The notes under the pieces were generated by a model that was given only the letters and a program-made list of their open reading frames with translations, was not told the origin of the DNA and did not search any database. A stretch of 64,000 nt of DNA. Origin: Strongylocentrotus droebachiensis. Its lineage: Eukaryota > Echinodermata > Echinoidea > Camarodonta > Strongylocentrotidae. Positions within the stretch are counted from its first letter, which is position 1. Every line of letters begins with the position of its first letter. Of the stretch, positions 43,470 through 54,204 are shown in pieces. The position numbers were made by a program, and so were the translations under genes. The DNA is taken from NCBI GenBank assembly GCA_035222895.1, contig JAVYIG010000065.1, forward strand, positions 372,001 through 436,000, written 5' to 3'.

Positions 43470-46400
43470 ACTAGGTCTCATCTAATACCACGCAATTCAA
43501 TCGCTTCATTTGGTACTAGCACACTCACTGTCACACCACAGTGATACCCACCATGGAATCTATTGTCTGGACAGCAATGTAGCCATTGAAGGATTTGGTG
43601 TCGGTATTGCCGTTGGTGATTTAATAAGCCAGTGAGCATGCAGTGTTCCAAATCATCAAAACTGATCTTGTTAGCAATATCTATGGCATGTTTGTGAACG
43701 GGAACAGATACTAAGTGGAGTCATCTAGTTGGCATGAAGTTTGAGCTTAACGCGTCAATACCAGGACTGGTTACATTACTTGCCGTCTTCAACTCTGGAC
43801 TTCTCATGGAGACGAGCGTAACTTCTCAGTGTTAAGAACTCCGTTGTGATACAAAGTGAAAAGTGGATATTGTGGGGTCAATCAGAGAAATTCAGTTTCT
43901 ACGCCACCGAATATGAAGACAATTTGGCGCTGGTGGATCCTTGCACATTTGCTGACCAGAGAGTCGTATGCTTCCATGAAATTAATACATGGCCACACCG
44001 ACTAGTAAGGCATCGCCATGAAGCAGAAGGCTACCATCGTCTTAGCTTGAAGGCAACTGATGTTGTCCTCACCTAGACTTCAACAGTTGCCCACTCACCC
44101 ATTCGCTCTTAGTCGTTCACTTTAGTTCACAGATAATGTATCTTAGTGGGCAGAGTGTGGTTATGTGCTAAAAAGAAGACTCCCCATGCATAGCAATACA
44201 GCACGGATCTCGTCCACGATGGATCCTGGGTAGTGTCTGATGAAACCGTTGAAAATACAAGTCTGCGGATATCCCATTTAAATGCTTGTTTTCATAGTGT
44301 TTCAATGGGATATCAGTGTACTTATGATGGATTTGTGAACAATGCCCCGGTTCTCTGCATTTCCCCTCCCGCTCATTAGCTTGCGACTAGCTTGTATTGT
44401 CTATGCGTCTGTGTGTGTGTTTAGCTATCACATATATTGCATTTTTAATGGACAGAGAGAGATTAGTTAGACATGCCAATCAGATAGATATTTCCCTGTG
44501 AGTTCTTTGACCCTCGTTACATAGCTGTGTAGGTAGCTCAGATCCTGTCTGATTATTACAAGCAAAACCATTATGATGGAATGAGTACCCTGCTCATTCT
44601 AATGAATCCTTGGAACGCTTGAAATTGAACTTTTGCCAAAGGTAGATCATACCCGTATATCGCCCCATATTGGAGTCAAAGTATATCATGTACCCGCTTC
44701 AGAAACATTTCTGATTTGATGAGGAAAAAATGGTAAGATGTTATGTTTGAAGTTGTATTACAAATCTTAGTTTTCCAACAGCAATAAATGTTTGTGTTTG
44801 GCGGTTTTTCAGATAAATCTTTGATATATCCGCCGGAGTTTGATTTCGTACCAGGGTTTTAAAGAAAATGGATTCAAGGCTCAGTAATTCTCATCGGACA
44901 TCGCCACTTCAGGCTTGTTCGTATATGCTCTGCTATACTGTGGTGGTTTACCCTGGCAGTTTTTTGTGTACCACTGAAACTGTGTAACATTGGTCCTCCG
45001 CGTACTCACTTAAAAGTGTTATGAGATACAAAAATGTGAAGATAAAAAACCCTGCGGTAAACTGCCACAGTGCACAGTGGCAAATTGAAGCAGACTCCAG
45101 ATATTCACTCAATTCCCTTTCTTTAGTGATTTGATCAAATTCTCAGGTTAACTTATCCTAGATTATGCTAGATGGTAACTCCAAACCCCTCTTTACTAGT
45201 TTAGTGAACGCCTTCCAGAAGAAAGAAAAAAAAGTACTTACAAAGCATAAATATAAGTAAATATATTTGTTTCGTCCTGGGCATCGTCCTGTCAATATAT
45301 ATTATGTACTTGGACCCTTATTATGCTGCAATTCTTGTTAAGTTTACATTAGTTTTGCTTGCTTATATCTACTCGGCAGTTATGTAATTCATTATTTTAG
45401 TGCATGGATGCAGTCCAAATTATGCTAAGATGAGAAATGGCTCATTAAGCCACAGGAATTCTGTGGCAGACTTTAGTTAAAGAGGATTCTTTTTTTTTAC
45501 ACCACTGAGAAGGTATGTAAGTAAAAGATTTTTTTTTCCAGCACAGAATGTGTTGCTGTCAGATGTTATTTTCCTGTTATTAAACGATTCTAGGAATACA
45601 ATGAGAACTTATTATTAAAATGGGATGTAATCTGAAAGCAGTAATTTTTGATATGTATTGAGAAGCTATATGTCAGCAATAAGAATTTTTGTTGTTGAAA
45701 AGAGCTACCAAGAGGTGCTGTGATTAGTCCTCCAGAACATTTATCAAGGTCATTAATAATGTGATTTCAGAAATTTAAATATTATTCATCTAAATCAATA
45801 ATAATCATACTGTTTCGCATTTTCTAAATTTGTTTATGAGACCTTTTATGAAACTGATGGCAGTATATAAGATTTTTAAAAAAAGTCAAACGAAGAAAAA
45901 AAATTCCCTCTCTTTTATGCCGTCAATAAAGGTGGTGTCAGAGGCATTATTTTATTTACCTTTTCTCTTATTTTAGGCCTTGGTTAGATTGAAGACTTCT
46001 TTCGGTGTGAATGTAAATACTTAGGAATTTATATGCATATAAAAAGAGATATTATAATAGGACAATTTTAGTTAAAATGCCACCAAGATGTACTTGTTTA
46101 TGTCCACCGTGTGGAATTAGATTAGCCACCACATAACCGTCTTGAAAAGTTCTATCAAGTTATAAACATTCCCTCAATCAATTTTATTACAATATTTTTT
46201 GTAGTTTCTAGCTTTACAAACTATTTGAGTTCTCATATAAAACACTCATTTCATTTTCATGATATTTGCAATTTTTATGGCATTTTCTTGCTCAAGCTTT
46301 TATTAGTTAGTGGTGTGTATTCATAACACGGAAAGTACTTGGTTTGAAGGTTATTTTTGTTTGTAAAATGTGCAAGATGAATAGATCATAAATATCTAGC

Positions 46401-49400
46401 AGTTACTTTTTTTTTGAAGGTATTGTTTAGATTCATAGATTTATGAATAATCAGACATTTTGGGGGGGTTTGGGAGCTAGATTCTATGTTTTATTTGAGG
46501 ACAGCATACAATAATGTCTAAAATATGTTTTTCTTAATGAAACTGCAAGAAAGCATATTTATTTTTATTTTGAAATTACAAGCTATATTCACCTTCACAA
46601 AGTATTATGCTATAGAGAGTTTGTTATGGTCAAGAATAAAGAATGCTTTGTATTTTATGTTAATAATTTTAATAAACATGCTAGCTCCAGGATTTTTTTT
46701 TCCTTCAAGGTAAACAAGGGAAGATAGAATATTGAAATCACTTTAAAAAAAATTAAGAATGTGAAAACCGTAAAAAGCAGATGTGCTTTTTCAAAAATTG
46801 TTTTAAAACATATTTTTATTGGTAAGGCTTCTGAGAAAAATCATATGGAAAATAAAAAAAAAACCTAAAGGGAGAAGGTTTGTTTTCGATTTTTTTTCTT
46901 GTTACTTTTATCCAACATGTGTTCCTGCTTCTACTAAAGATTTGTTAAATTAATACGATCAACATTTTTATTGGACGTTTTAAATGAAGTTGATCCTAGT
47001 GCAACCAAGCCCTTTGTTTAATTTGTTTTCCTGTTAAATAAGGTGCAAATATAGAGGAATTTACTTTTTTTGAAAGCAGGACAGTTTGTCCATGATTTTA
47101 GTTATAGTGTTTTAAATAATGCAAGATCTTTAACTGGTTTGACGGGAACGAAAAGAAAAAAGAAGAAGAAAAGATGATTTGAAATGTAATGTGCATAGTG
47201 TATATACTGCAGAATGACTAAATTATGTAATTATTCTTTTAGAAAAGTATGTTGATGTTTGAATTCCTGCATTGGCTTGTTAGTATACATGTAGTTGCGG
47301 AATATTTGACAGTATTTTATCCAAATAGGGAGAGAGAAAAAAAATATGAAAAAAAAACACAATGGAGTGATGTATGAACATTTGCCTTGCATGATTATAT
47401 ATTGAATTCTTACAGAAGTATTTTGAACTTTTTACATCTTCCTATAACAAGACTTGTATTTTTTCTGTAAATAATGCTTTTTCTGGTGGTGATTTTACTG
47501 TGATTTCTTTTGATGATATTACAATATCTTTTTGACTTGAGTATTACTATTATAGTATAGTTGTGGGTTTTTTTCTGATCCGTTGAACATTTTAAATTCT
47601 TTATCATGTATGGGGAATATATTTTTCAAGAAAAAAATTTTATCACATGTTGTTTGTTCAAAGAATTTAATTGCATTAAAAATAAAAGTGAGTTGTCTTT
47701 TATGCACAATTGAAAAGCATGTGTAGTTAAAACTAGAAAAAAAAAGAACAAAAATAAATTTGCAAGCAAAAAAAAAAAGGTTTGTAGGACTATAAATAAA
47801 AAGAGACTAGACATTGATATACGTATGATATAATTATGAGTAATGTGATATTGATAGGGTGTGTTTATCAATTCATATAAATTAATTCCTTGTTTCTATT
47901 TCTACTGTAGATCATGATCTGTCTGTTAATTTACCATTTACTTGGATACCTTGTTTGGACTTTGTGTATGGTTTAATTTTCTGTCACATGTTCTCCTTCC
48001 GCTTTCATGCATATTCATATTTTATACTGTGCAATGGTGAAATTGGATATAACACTGGTACATTGTATCTGTGGCAGCTTATACACACATATATATTACC
48101 CGAGTGTAAGTTTGTCAAGGCAAGAAACTTGACGACTATGATAAGGCATGTTACATGGTATTCGCGACTTATTCATTAGCATTTGATTCTTATGGACTAA
48201 TCAATTCAGCGTATTAGATGTATAATCTGCAGTTTGGGACAAATTTTCTCTTGTTAGATGCAGACATCCGAGCGACCGATGTTCTTATGCAATTGTTGAT
48301 TTGATTGATGCAATCAGATTTCATACACTCCACCCAAAAAAAAAAGATTGATTTCTCTGGAATATTTTATTCAGATTTTTTTTAATATTGCCTTTCATTA
48401 TTGAGATGTGGGATTTAATTCAAGGATTATTTGAAGGGAAAGAAACTCTTTTAAAAGAACATTCATTTATATCAAACTTTACTAACTATATTTAAAAAAA
48501 AAGAGTTTCATTTCAATTTGTATATTCATTGTTTTAGGTGCCATCTTCATGTTTTTGATTTTTTTATTTTATTTTCGGTCTTTGCTATCTGTGTGAATGC
48601 GTGATATTGTCACTTGCTGCTACATGTAAGTCTTAAAATCTTAATGATCCGGACTAAAATTTCTGCTCCGGACATCGCACTAAGCACATTGCTTCTATTA
48701 AAGACTTCTCATCATGCAATGCTCACATCATTGTGAATATTGCTGTAAAAAAGAAAGTTATTTTAGAATGTTCTTTTCCTAGTAGTGGCTTCGAGTGCAG
48801 GCTAGCCAATGGAAGTTTCCAGTTGAACTTGTTTTAAGGGGATTGAGATTGTGGTTGGTTTATATTCCAATAAAAATAAAAAAATGTTTTCTGTTTGTGC
48901 CTTTCTCATAGATTTTACAAATTACATTTTAAACCAGGGTCATGGTGAAGCGCTTCTAAGAGATGAAGCTCTTTGTGGTTCTTTTTCCACCATCCATTTT
49001 CATCCTTATGTACTACTCATCAAAATGTTTGTCCGTAATTTGCTATTCTCCCAGATTTTAATTCTTTTGTTTAAATCGGTTGCTAAAACTTCCTAAATTC
49101 ATGTAGGTAGTTATTTTCGTATATGAGTGCACTTTTTTTCTGTTTGCTGTTGTATTTGAATGCAAATTCACTTTTAGTACTTGCTTCCACCCCATTTCTT
49201 CATACATTTATCTTGAGAAAAAAAAATATATACTTGACAAAAAAAAAGTTCTAAAACCTTTCTAAGCACTATTTTATCTTGTTATATGATGTATATGGTG
49301 GGAAATACATGTATACGTAAAGTTGATAATTATATGGGATTGATTAAGAGGATTTCTTGGCTAATTCAAATAGGAGGAATTCATTTACTTTCTCGAAGAT

Positions 49401-49513
49401 GGTAATTCATATCAATGTTTCATTGTAGCCTTTTATTTACCATATTTAGTTTGATGGTAAACAAAATGAATATATGTAAATATAATAAAAATTACAAAGT
49501 TGTTATGCCTCTT
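43470..49513 (+). other. LARP1: Inferred long LARP1 3' UTR and downstream flank
   Basis: After the LARP1 stop there is about 6 kb of AT-rich sequence with no long reading frame and almost none of the transposons that crowd the introns. Only a short piece at about 45915-45950 resembles the GGAGGCAT element and 44930-45075 resembles a sequence near 24560-24680. Several AATAAA signals occur, an early one near 44783 and a good late one at 49484. Reading it as 3' UTR is inference. Confidence 0.5.
49484..49489 (+). terminator. Candidate distal LARP1 poly(A) signal
   Basis: AATAAA followed within 40-70 bp by GT-rich sequence (GGTTGTTTATGTGTTG), the expected downstream element. It lies just before transposon-bearing sequence resumes at 49591. 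Other AATAAA copies upstream could be used too. Confidence 0.4.
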
Positions 49514-49590
49514 TATTTCGACTCTGAGGTTGTTTATGTGTTGAGAAAGAGTGAAGCAGTTGACCTGTTGTAAAATTAGTGTGGTAATGG

Positions 49591-49760
49591 TACAGTCAAA
49601 CCTGTCTACAGCGACCGCCCAAGGGAAACAAAAAATGTGTTGTAGACAGGTGGTCTTTGTAGACAGGTTCCTTTAGTACATGTTTCAATGAGAAACCATT
49701 TTCAAGGGAAACAGATAATGTGCTTGTAGACAGGTGGTCACTAAAGCAGGTTTGACTGTA
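49591..49760 (+). mobile_element. CAGTCAAACC-type MITE, full copy
   Basis: TACAGTCAAACCTG ... CAGGTTTGACTGTA: perfect terminal inverted repeats with a TA target, pointing to the Tc1/mariner/pogo group. About 170 bp with internal GTAGACAGGTGGTC repeats. Lies just after the predicted LARP1 poly(A) signal. Confidence 0.85.
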
Positions 49761-50016
49761 TCACACTTTTAGTGATGTTTTGCACTGTTCTTTAAAACTT
49801 GAGTGCTAGAGTTTTTGATGCAGAAAAGGACAAAATACTGACCAAAATTAGAATCCATTTCTGTTGTAATAATATGATGTAAATGGGTAAGAACACTTCA
49901 AATTGAAATCATTACATCTATTATATTCTTCAAATTGGCAATGCACAGCGGGGATCCATGTAGTTTGCCTTTTTTACTAGAAAGATATTCACACTGGGCA
50001 TTGTACTTAAGCTATA

Positions 50017-50128
50017 GACCAGTTTTGGTCATGCGATTGCATTGTGAAAGAAACGTGGTGGAATCGATCAGAAAAGTTGGTAAAGTTACAAGCACTGTAC
50101 ACAGAAAGATGTATATGGGACTACCTTA
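50017..50128 (+). repeat. Dispersed repeat shared with 10990-11190
   Basis: Shorter copy lacking about 60 bp of the middle; GTAAAGTTACAAGCACTGTA and ACAGAAAGATGTATATGGGA are nearly identical. Confidence 0.7.
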
Positions 50129-50339
50129 TATCTATCCAGTCCAGATATAATAATTTACCAAATATATCAATTAGTAGGCGGTTTCCTGGCAAAATTTGTA
50201 TCATCCCGTATTATGAAATGGAGGCGTTTCCAAAACTGGTCTTTACCTTTAATATAGTTGAACTTCTTTCATGGGCTTAACTGATACAAATAACTACATG
50301 TATTTATTCTAAAATAACTAGAATAAAGACCCGTTGCGA

Positions 50340-50505
50340 TACAGTGGACCTCGATAGAACAAACTTTGGAAACGGTGAAATTACCTCAAATTCATGTCAT
50401 GTCGAGGCTAAAAAGCAATGGAATACGGAGAAATCGGAATGACAAAATTCCCTTGTTATACTCCGAATTTGATTTAAGTGTCCTTTATAGCTTGGTTCCA
50501 CTGTA
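50340..50505. mobile_element. MITE with TACAGTGGAMC ends next to the DIRS element
   Basis: TACAGTGGACC at the left, GGTTCCACTGTA at the right, TA-flanked, 166 bp. Lies 120 bp from the DIRS border. Confidence 0.75.
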
Positions 50506-50696
50506 TATGGTATATGGTCATCACATATTTTCCAATTATTACTACAATTCTGGGACACACAAAAAAGAAAGAAAGCATCACAAAGTAGGTACAAATAATG
50601 AAAGCACATGTGTGCTACATTTTTAATAGTAAGATTAAACGAGAACTTACCGTTTGAAGTTTGATCTTTATTTTATGAATATTTAGGAGGAAGTTA

Positions 50697-50732
50697 TTAC
50701 ATAAGAGATCCCGTCGCGCATGCGCAGTCAAT
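50697..50732 (+). repeat. DIRS inverted terminal repeat, 3' copy
   Basis: Exact inverted match to 55745-55780 over 36 bp, containing the palindrome GCGCATGCGC. On the element's coding strand this is the 3' end. Confidence 0.95.
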
Positions 50733-50816
50733 ATTCAAAGCTACAAATGTGGTTACTCTCAGTAGTAAGGAACAGGAACTTACACTTAAGTTTGAAGTTT
50801 GGGTGGGTGAGGAGGG

Positions 50817-50926
50817 CATGTAATAACTTCCTCCTAAATATTCATAAAATAAAGATCAAACTTCAAACGGTAAGTTCTCGTTTAATCTTACTATTTTATT
50901 TCATATTTCGTCGTTCGAAATTACAT
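50817..50926 (-). repeat. DIRS internal complementary region
   Basis: Positions about 50818-50893 are the inverted copy of 50629-50701, and about 50893-50926 are the inverted copy of 55778-55807. The two joined halves are thus the complement of the element's own circle junction, the diagnostic DIRS template for completing its ends. Confidence 0.93.
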
Positions 50927-51236
50927 GAGATTTTGAAGCATAGTAGCCACATTTGGAACAACCAACATGTATGGAAAGTGAACACTGATTATGCAGATTG
51001 AATTGGATGCTTCTAACCAATGACTCACCATATTTGACAGTTATTGTAGTCTGTTCATACATGTGGCAAAACATTTCACATACAAGACGTCCATATATAA
51101 GACGTCATAATGTTGCAACATTGTTCGTTTCTGTATCTAGCTTATTCTAGCCATCTGGTTTCTTAATCCCAGTTCTATTAATTAGACAGCTGGTCTCTTA
51201 ATGCCAGTTCTATTGAAAAGCCTCATGATGCAGTTC

Positions 51237-52229
51237 TTAAAGCAGTGTGCTATCTTGTAAGACTGCCTGGGTAAAGTTTCTCTTGTTTTCAAAAGGTTTC
51301 CTGTAGAACTTCCTGAACGTTTTCTCTGAAGACCATCCTGCTCGGGCTAGGATCTGGTCCATTGGAAGTGCTGCCTTGGCAGCTGCTGAAGTTGATGCTG
51401 CCCGCGTTGAATGAGCCTTATAAACGTTTGTATCCACACCTGCTCTTTGCAAGCAGGTCTTGATCCAGCGAGATAAGGTTTGAGTTGTTACTCTATTATG
51501 AGGTCTGGTGTAACTTACAAAGAACGAGTTCTCATTCCCACGAAGTAGTCCTGTGCGCTGGACATAATGTTTCACATATTTTACGATACACAATCTTCTA
51601 TCAGGAGGATATGCTTCCAATTTAAACTTAAAATTGGTATTTCCTGGTTTGCTTTGCTTCAAGTGTTCATCCAAATGAAAAACCACAAAGCCCCCTTTTA
51701 GGGTCATCTTGTTAGTCTTCAATATATGCAAGGTTTGCACTCTCTGTGCCGATACAAGAGCCATTAGCATACATACTTTGAGTGTTAAATCTCTGAGGTT
51801 TAAGGAGTTTACTGGAGACAATTTTCTTAGAAAATTGAGGACTGGACTAATATTCCATATTTCTGTATATCTAGGTAAGACAGGTCTGAGTTGAAAAACA
51901 CCTCTCATCAGTCTGGTTATAAGTGGGTGAGTACTCATTGTCTGATTACTGTCAACGAGAATCAGAAAAGTGGATAAAGCGCTACGAGCTGTATTGATCG
52001 CACTGTAGCTAAGGTTCCTGTCATGAAATAAACTACTAAGGAATTCTAGTACCGTTTCCACCTCGGCTTGGAGGTAACTCGTATTCCTGCTGTGGCAAAA
52101 TCTTCGCCACTGTGTGATGTAAACTTGGTACTGCTTGCAGGTTGATGCTCTCCATGAAGCTGTAATGATATCCACTGTTCGTCTGCTTAGTCCCCGATTC
52201 TCAAAGTGTTGCCGCATAACCTGCAACAT
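51237..52229 (-). CDS. DIRS ORF3, tyrosine recombinase (330 aa)
   Basis: Starts with an ATG inside the end of the RT/RNase H frame. An N-terminal SAM-like DNA-binding region (WRASTCKQYQVYITQWRRFC) precedes a catalytic domain with the tetrad visible: R163 in SAQRVQTL, H273 and R276 in KAHSTRAAS, and Y309 in TFRKFYRKPF. This enzyme integrates the circular DNA intermediate without an integrase or long target duplication. Length and order match the family; nothing is broken. Confidence 0.94.
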   Translation of the reverse strand: MLQVMRQHFENRGLSRRTVDIITASWRASTCKQYQVYITQWRRFCHSRNTSYLQAEVETVLEFLSSLFHDRNLSYSAINTARSALSTFLILVDSNQTMSTHPLITRLMRGVFQLRPVLPRYTEIWNISPVLNFLRKLSPVNSLNLRDLTLKVCMLMALVSAQRVQTLHILKTNKMTLKGGFVVFHLDEHLKQSKPGNTNFKFKLEAYPPDRRLCIVKYVKHYVQRTGLLRGNENSFFVSYTRPHNRVTTQTLSRWIKTCLQRAGVDTNVYKAHSTRAASTSAAAKAALPMDQILARAGWSSEKTFRKFYRKPFENKRNFTQAVLQDSTLL

Positions 52230-54097
52230 AGGAGGTCAATATTAGCATTAAGAGGGTGGGTGGTGTTTAACACAGGAAGGAGTAGCAAATCTTCTTGCCT
52301 CCGGATAAACAATGGCTCTCCTTCCATCATGCTAACCAACTGAGGGAACCACGCCTGAGTGGGCCAATTAGGGACCAGAAGTAACCCTCTAGCTTTATCC
52401 TCTCTGATTTTTTGCAAGCATTTGGGGATCATACAGAACGGTGGGAATGCATAGAATGCAAAAGGTTTCCAATCTAGCGTAAATGCGTCAACTGCAAAAG
52501 CCCCAGGGTCTGGGTGCCAAGTGACATATTTCTCTACTTGAGCATTTAGTCTCGAGGCGAACAGGTCTATTTCTGGTACACCAAAGTGGGAAACTATTCT
52601 ATCGAACACTTGTCTGTTTAGTTTCCATTCTGTTCGATCATTAAATTTCCTGGATCTTTCATCTGCTATAGTATTGAGCCGACCAGGTACATGGGCTGCA
52701 GAGACCCAAATTTTTCGAGAAATGCACCACTGCCAAATTTCTCTTGACATCTTGTCACACATTGTGGACTTGCAACCTCCCATGTGATTTAAATAAGCCA
52801 CTGCAGTGGTATTATCTATTCTTACCATCACATGAACGTTACGCTTATTCATGCAAAAGGATTTTATCCCCAACCCAGCGGCTAGGGTTTCCAGGAAATT
52901 TATTTCATTGTTTCTTGCCCTTTCTGCCTCAAATTCATTCCATCGACCCCCTGTTTGCTTCTGGAGGTCAGTAGCTCCCCATCCAAGGCCACTGGCATCT
53001 GTGTGCAATTCTAAGTCAGGTTTTTTCCTAACAATTGGGGAGGAGGCCATAGAAACATTGTTCATCCACCACTTTAACTCCTCTTTTGCCTCAAGGGACA
53101 ACTTCATCTTTCTGTCAAAATGGCCCCTGTTTTGTCTGAGGGCTGCAATTTTGTCCCTTTCCATTGATCTATAGTATAAGGGGCCATACTCAACCGCAGG
53201 GAAAGTAGCTATGACCTTCCCAATCACTCGTGCTACCATTCGTATTGATGGAAGGTACCTGCCCATTAATTCACGGCATATATCTTTCACTTCTTGTGCC
53301 TTTGTTTGAGGCAATTTAACAATCATACTCTCAGTGTTAAGAATGAAGCCAAGAAAGGCTAGTTCACGTGTTGGGATGAGCACTGATTTTTTAGTGTGAA
53401 TGAGGAATCCTAATTCTGAGAGGATCTTGGTTGTTGCACTCACACTCTCTTTAAGCTTCTCTTTTGTCTCACCAATAATTATGGTGTCGTCCAAATATCC
53501 TATGACTGTATGACCTGCTTGTCGCAGTTCGGCAAAGACTGGCTTCAGCAATTTTGTGAACAGTCTGGGGGCTGTGCTGAGCCCATTAGGTAAGGCTGCA
53601 AATTGCCAGCGCTCACCCTGCCACATGAACCTCAAGTATTTTCTACTATTTGGGTCTACTGGAATGGAGTAATAAGCATCTTGGAGGTCGATTGATGCAA
53701 GATAACAGTGCGGAGAAATCAAGTGCTTGGCAGTGTGGATGTTATCCATCTTAAAGTGTTGTACGTTCAGACTTTTATTAAGCTCTGATAAGTCTAAGAT
53801 CATACGAGTACCCCCATCTTTCTTGGGTCTCGTGAAGATGTTTGAGAGGAATTCTCCCTCTTCAAATGAGCAAGGTTCTATTACGTTTTTTGCTTGTAGA
53901 GCCAAGATTTCTTTAGTAATCTGATTTATTTCTAAAGGGCTCTTTTTGTAACCATAGAGGGGCTTATTTCTTGAGGGAACCCCTTTCGAATAATCAAATT
54001 CGATCTCATAGCCTCGCACTGCTGATAGCAGAAAAAGATCTGACGTTAATTCACGCCATCTACGATAGAAATATATCAATCGACCACCAACAGGCAC
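52187..54097 (-). CDS. DIRS ORF2, reverse transcriptase/RNase H polyprotein
   Basis: Reads RPKKDGGTRMILDLSELNKS, ASIDLQDAYYSIPV (D137), and the catalytic YLDD at 201-204 (numbered from the GTG at 54097). RNase H follows with HTDASGLGWG (D367), NEINFLE (E398), RIDNTTAVAYL (D428) and the end motif near D479. The C-terminus has the DLFASRLN...WHPDPGA...FPPF...WPTQAWFP region typical of DIRS-type pol and sometimes described as methyltransferase-like. No in-frame ATG precedes the RT domain; the frame is open upstream into ORF1 in the -1 frame. It overlaps the recombinase frame by 43 nt. Confidence 0.93.
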   Translation of the reverse strand: MPVGGRLIYFYRRWRELTSDLFLLSAVRGYEIEFDYSKGVPSRNKPLYGYKKSPLEINQITKEILALQAKNVIEPCSFEEGEFLSNIFTRPKKDGGTRMILDLSELNKSLNVQHFKMDNIHTAKHLISPHCYLASIDLQDAYYSIPVDPNSRKYLRFMWQGERWQFAALPNGLSTAPRLFTKLLKPVFAELRQAGHTVIGYLDDTIIIGETKEKLKESVSATTKILSELGFLIHTKKSVLIPTRELAFLGFILNTESMIVKLPQTKAQEVKDICRELMGRYLPSIRMVARVIGKVIATFPAVEYGPLYYRSMERDKIAALRQNRGHFDRKMKLSLEAKEELKWWMNNVSMASSPIVRKKPDLELHTDASGLGWGATDLQKQTGGRWNEFEAERARNNEINFLETLAAGLGIKSFCMNKRNVHVMVRIDNTTAVAYLNHMGGCKSTMCDKMSREIWQWCISRKIWVSAAHVPGRLNTIADERSRKFNDRTEWKLNRQVFDRIVSHFGVPEIDLFASRLNAQVEKYVTWHPDPGAFAVDAFTLDWKPFAFYAFPPFCMIPKCLQKIREDKARGLLLVPNWPTQAWFPQLVSMMEGEPLFIRRQEDLLLLPVLNTTHPLNANIDLLCCRLCGNTLRIGD

Positions 54098-54204
54098 ATT
54101 TGAGATGCATTCTTGTTGTAATGTACATGAAGTAGAAGGAGCATTAATCTTAACATTCTCAAAATATTCATATGTGCTACTTACCTCTTTGGGTAATGGT
54201 GTAG

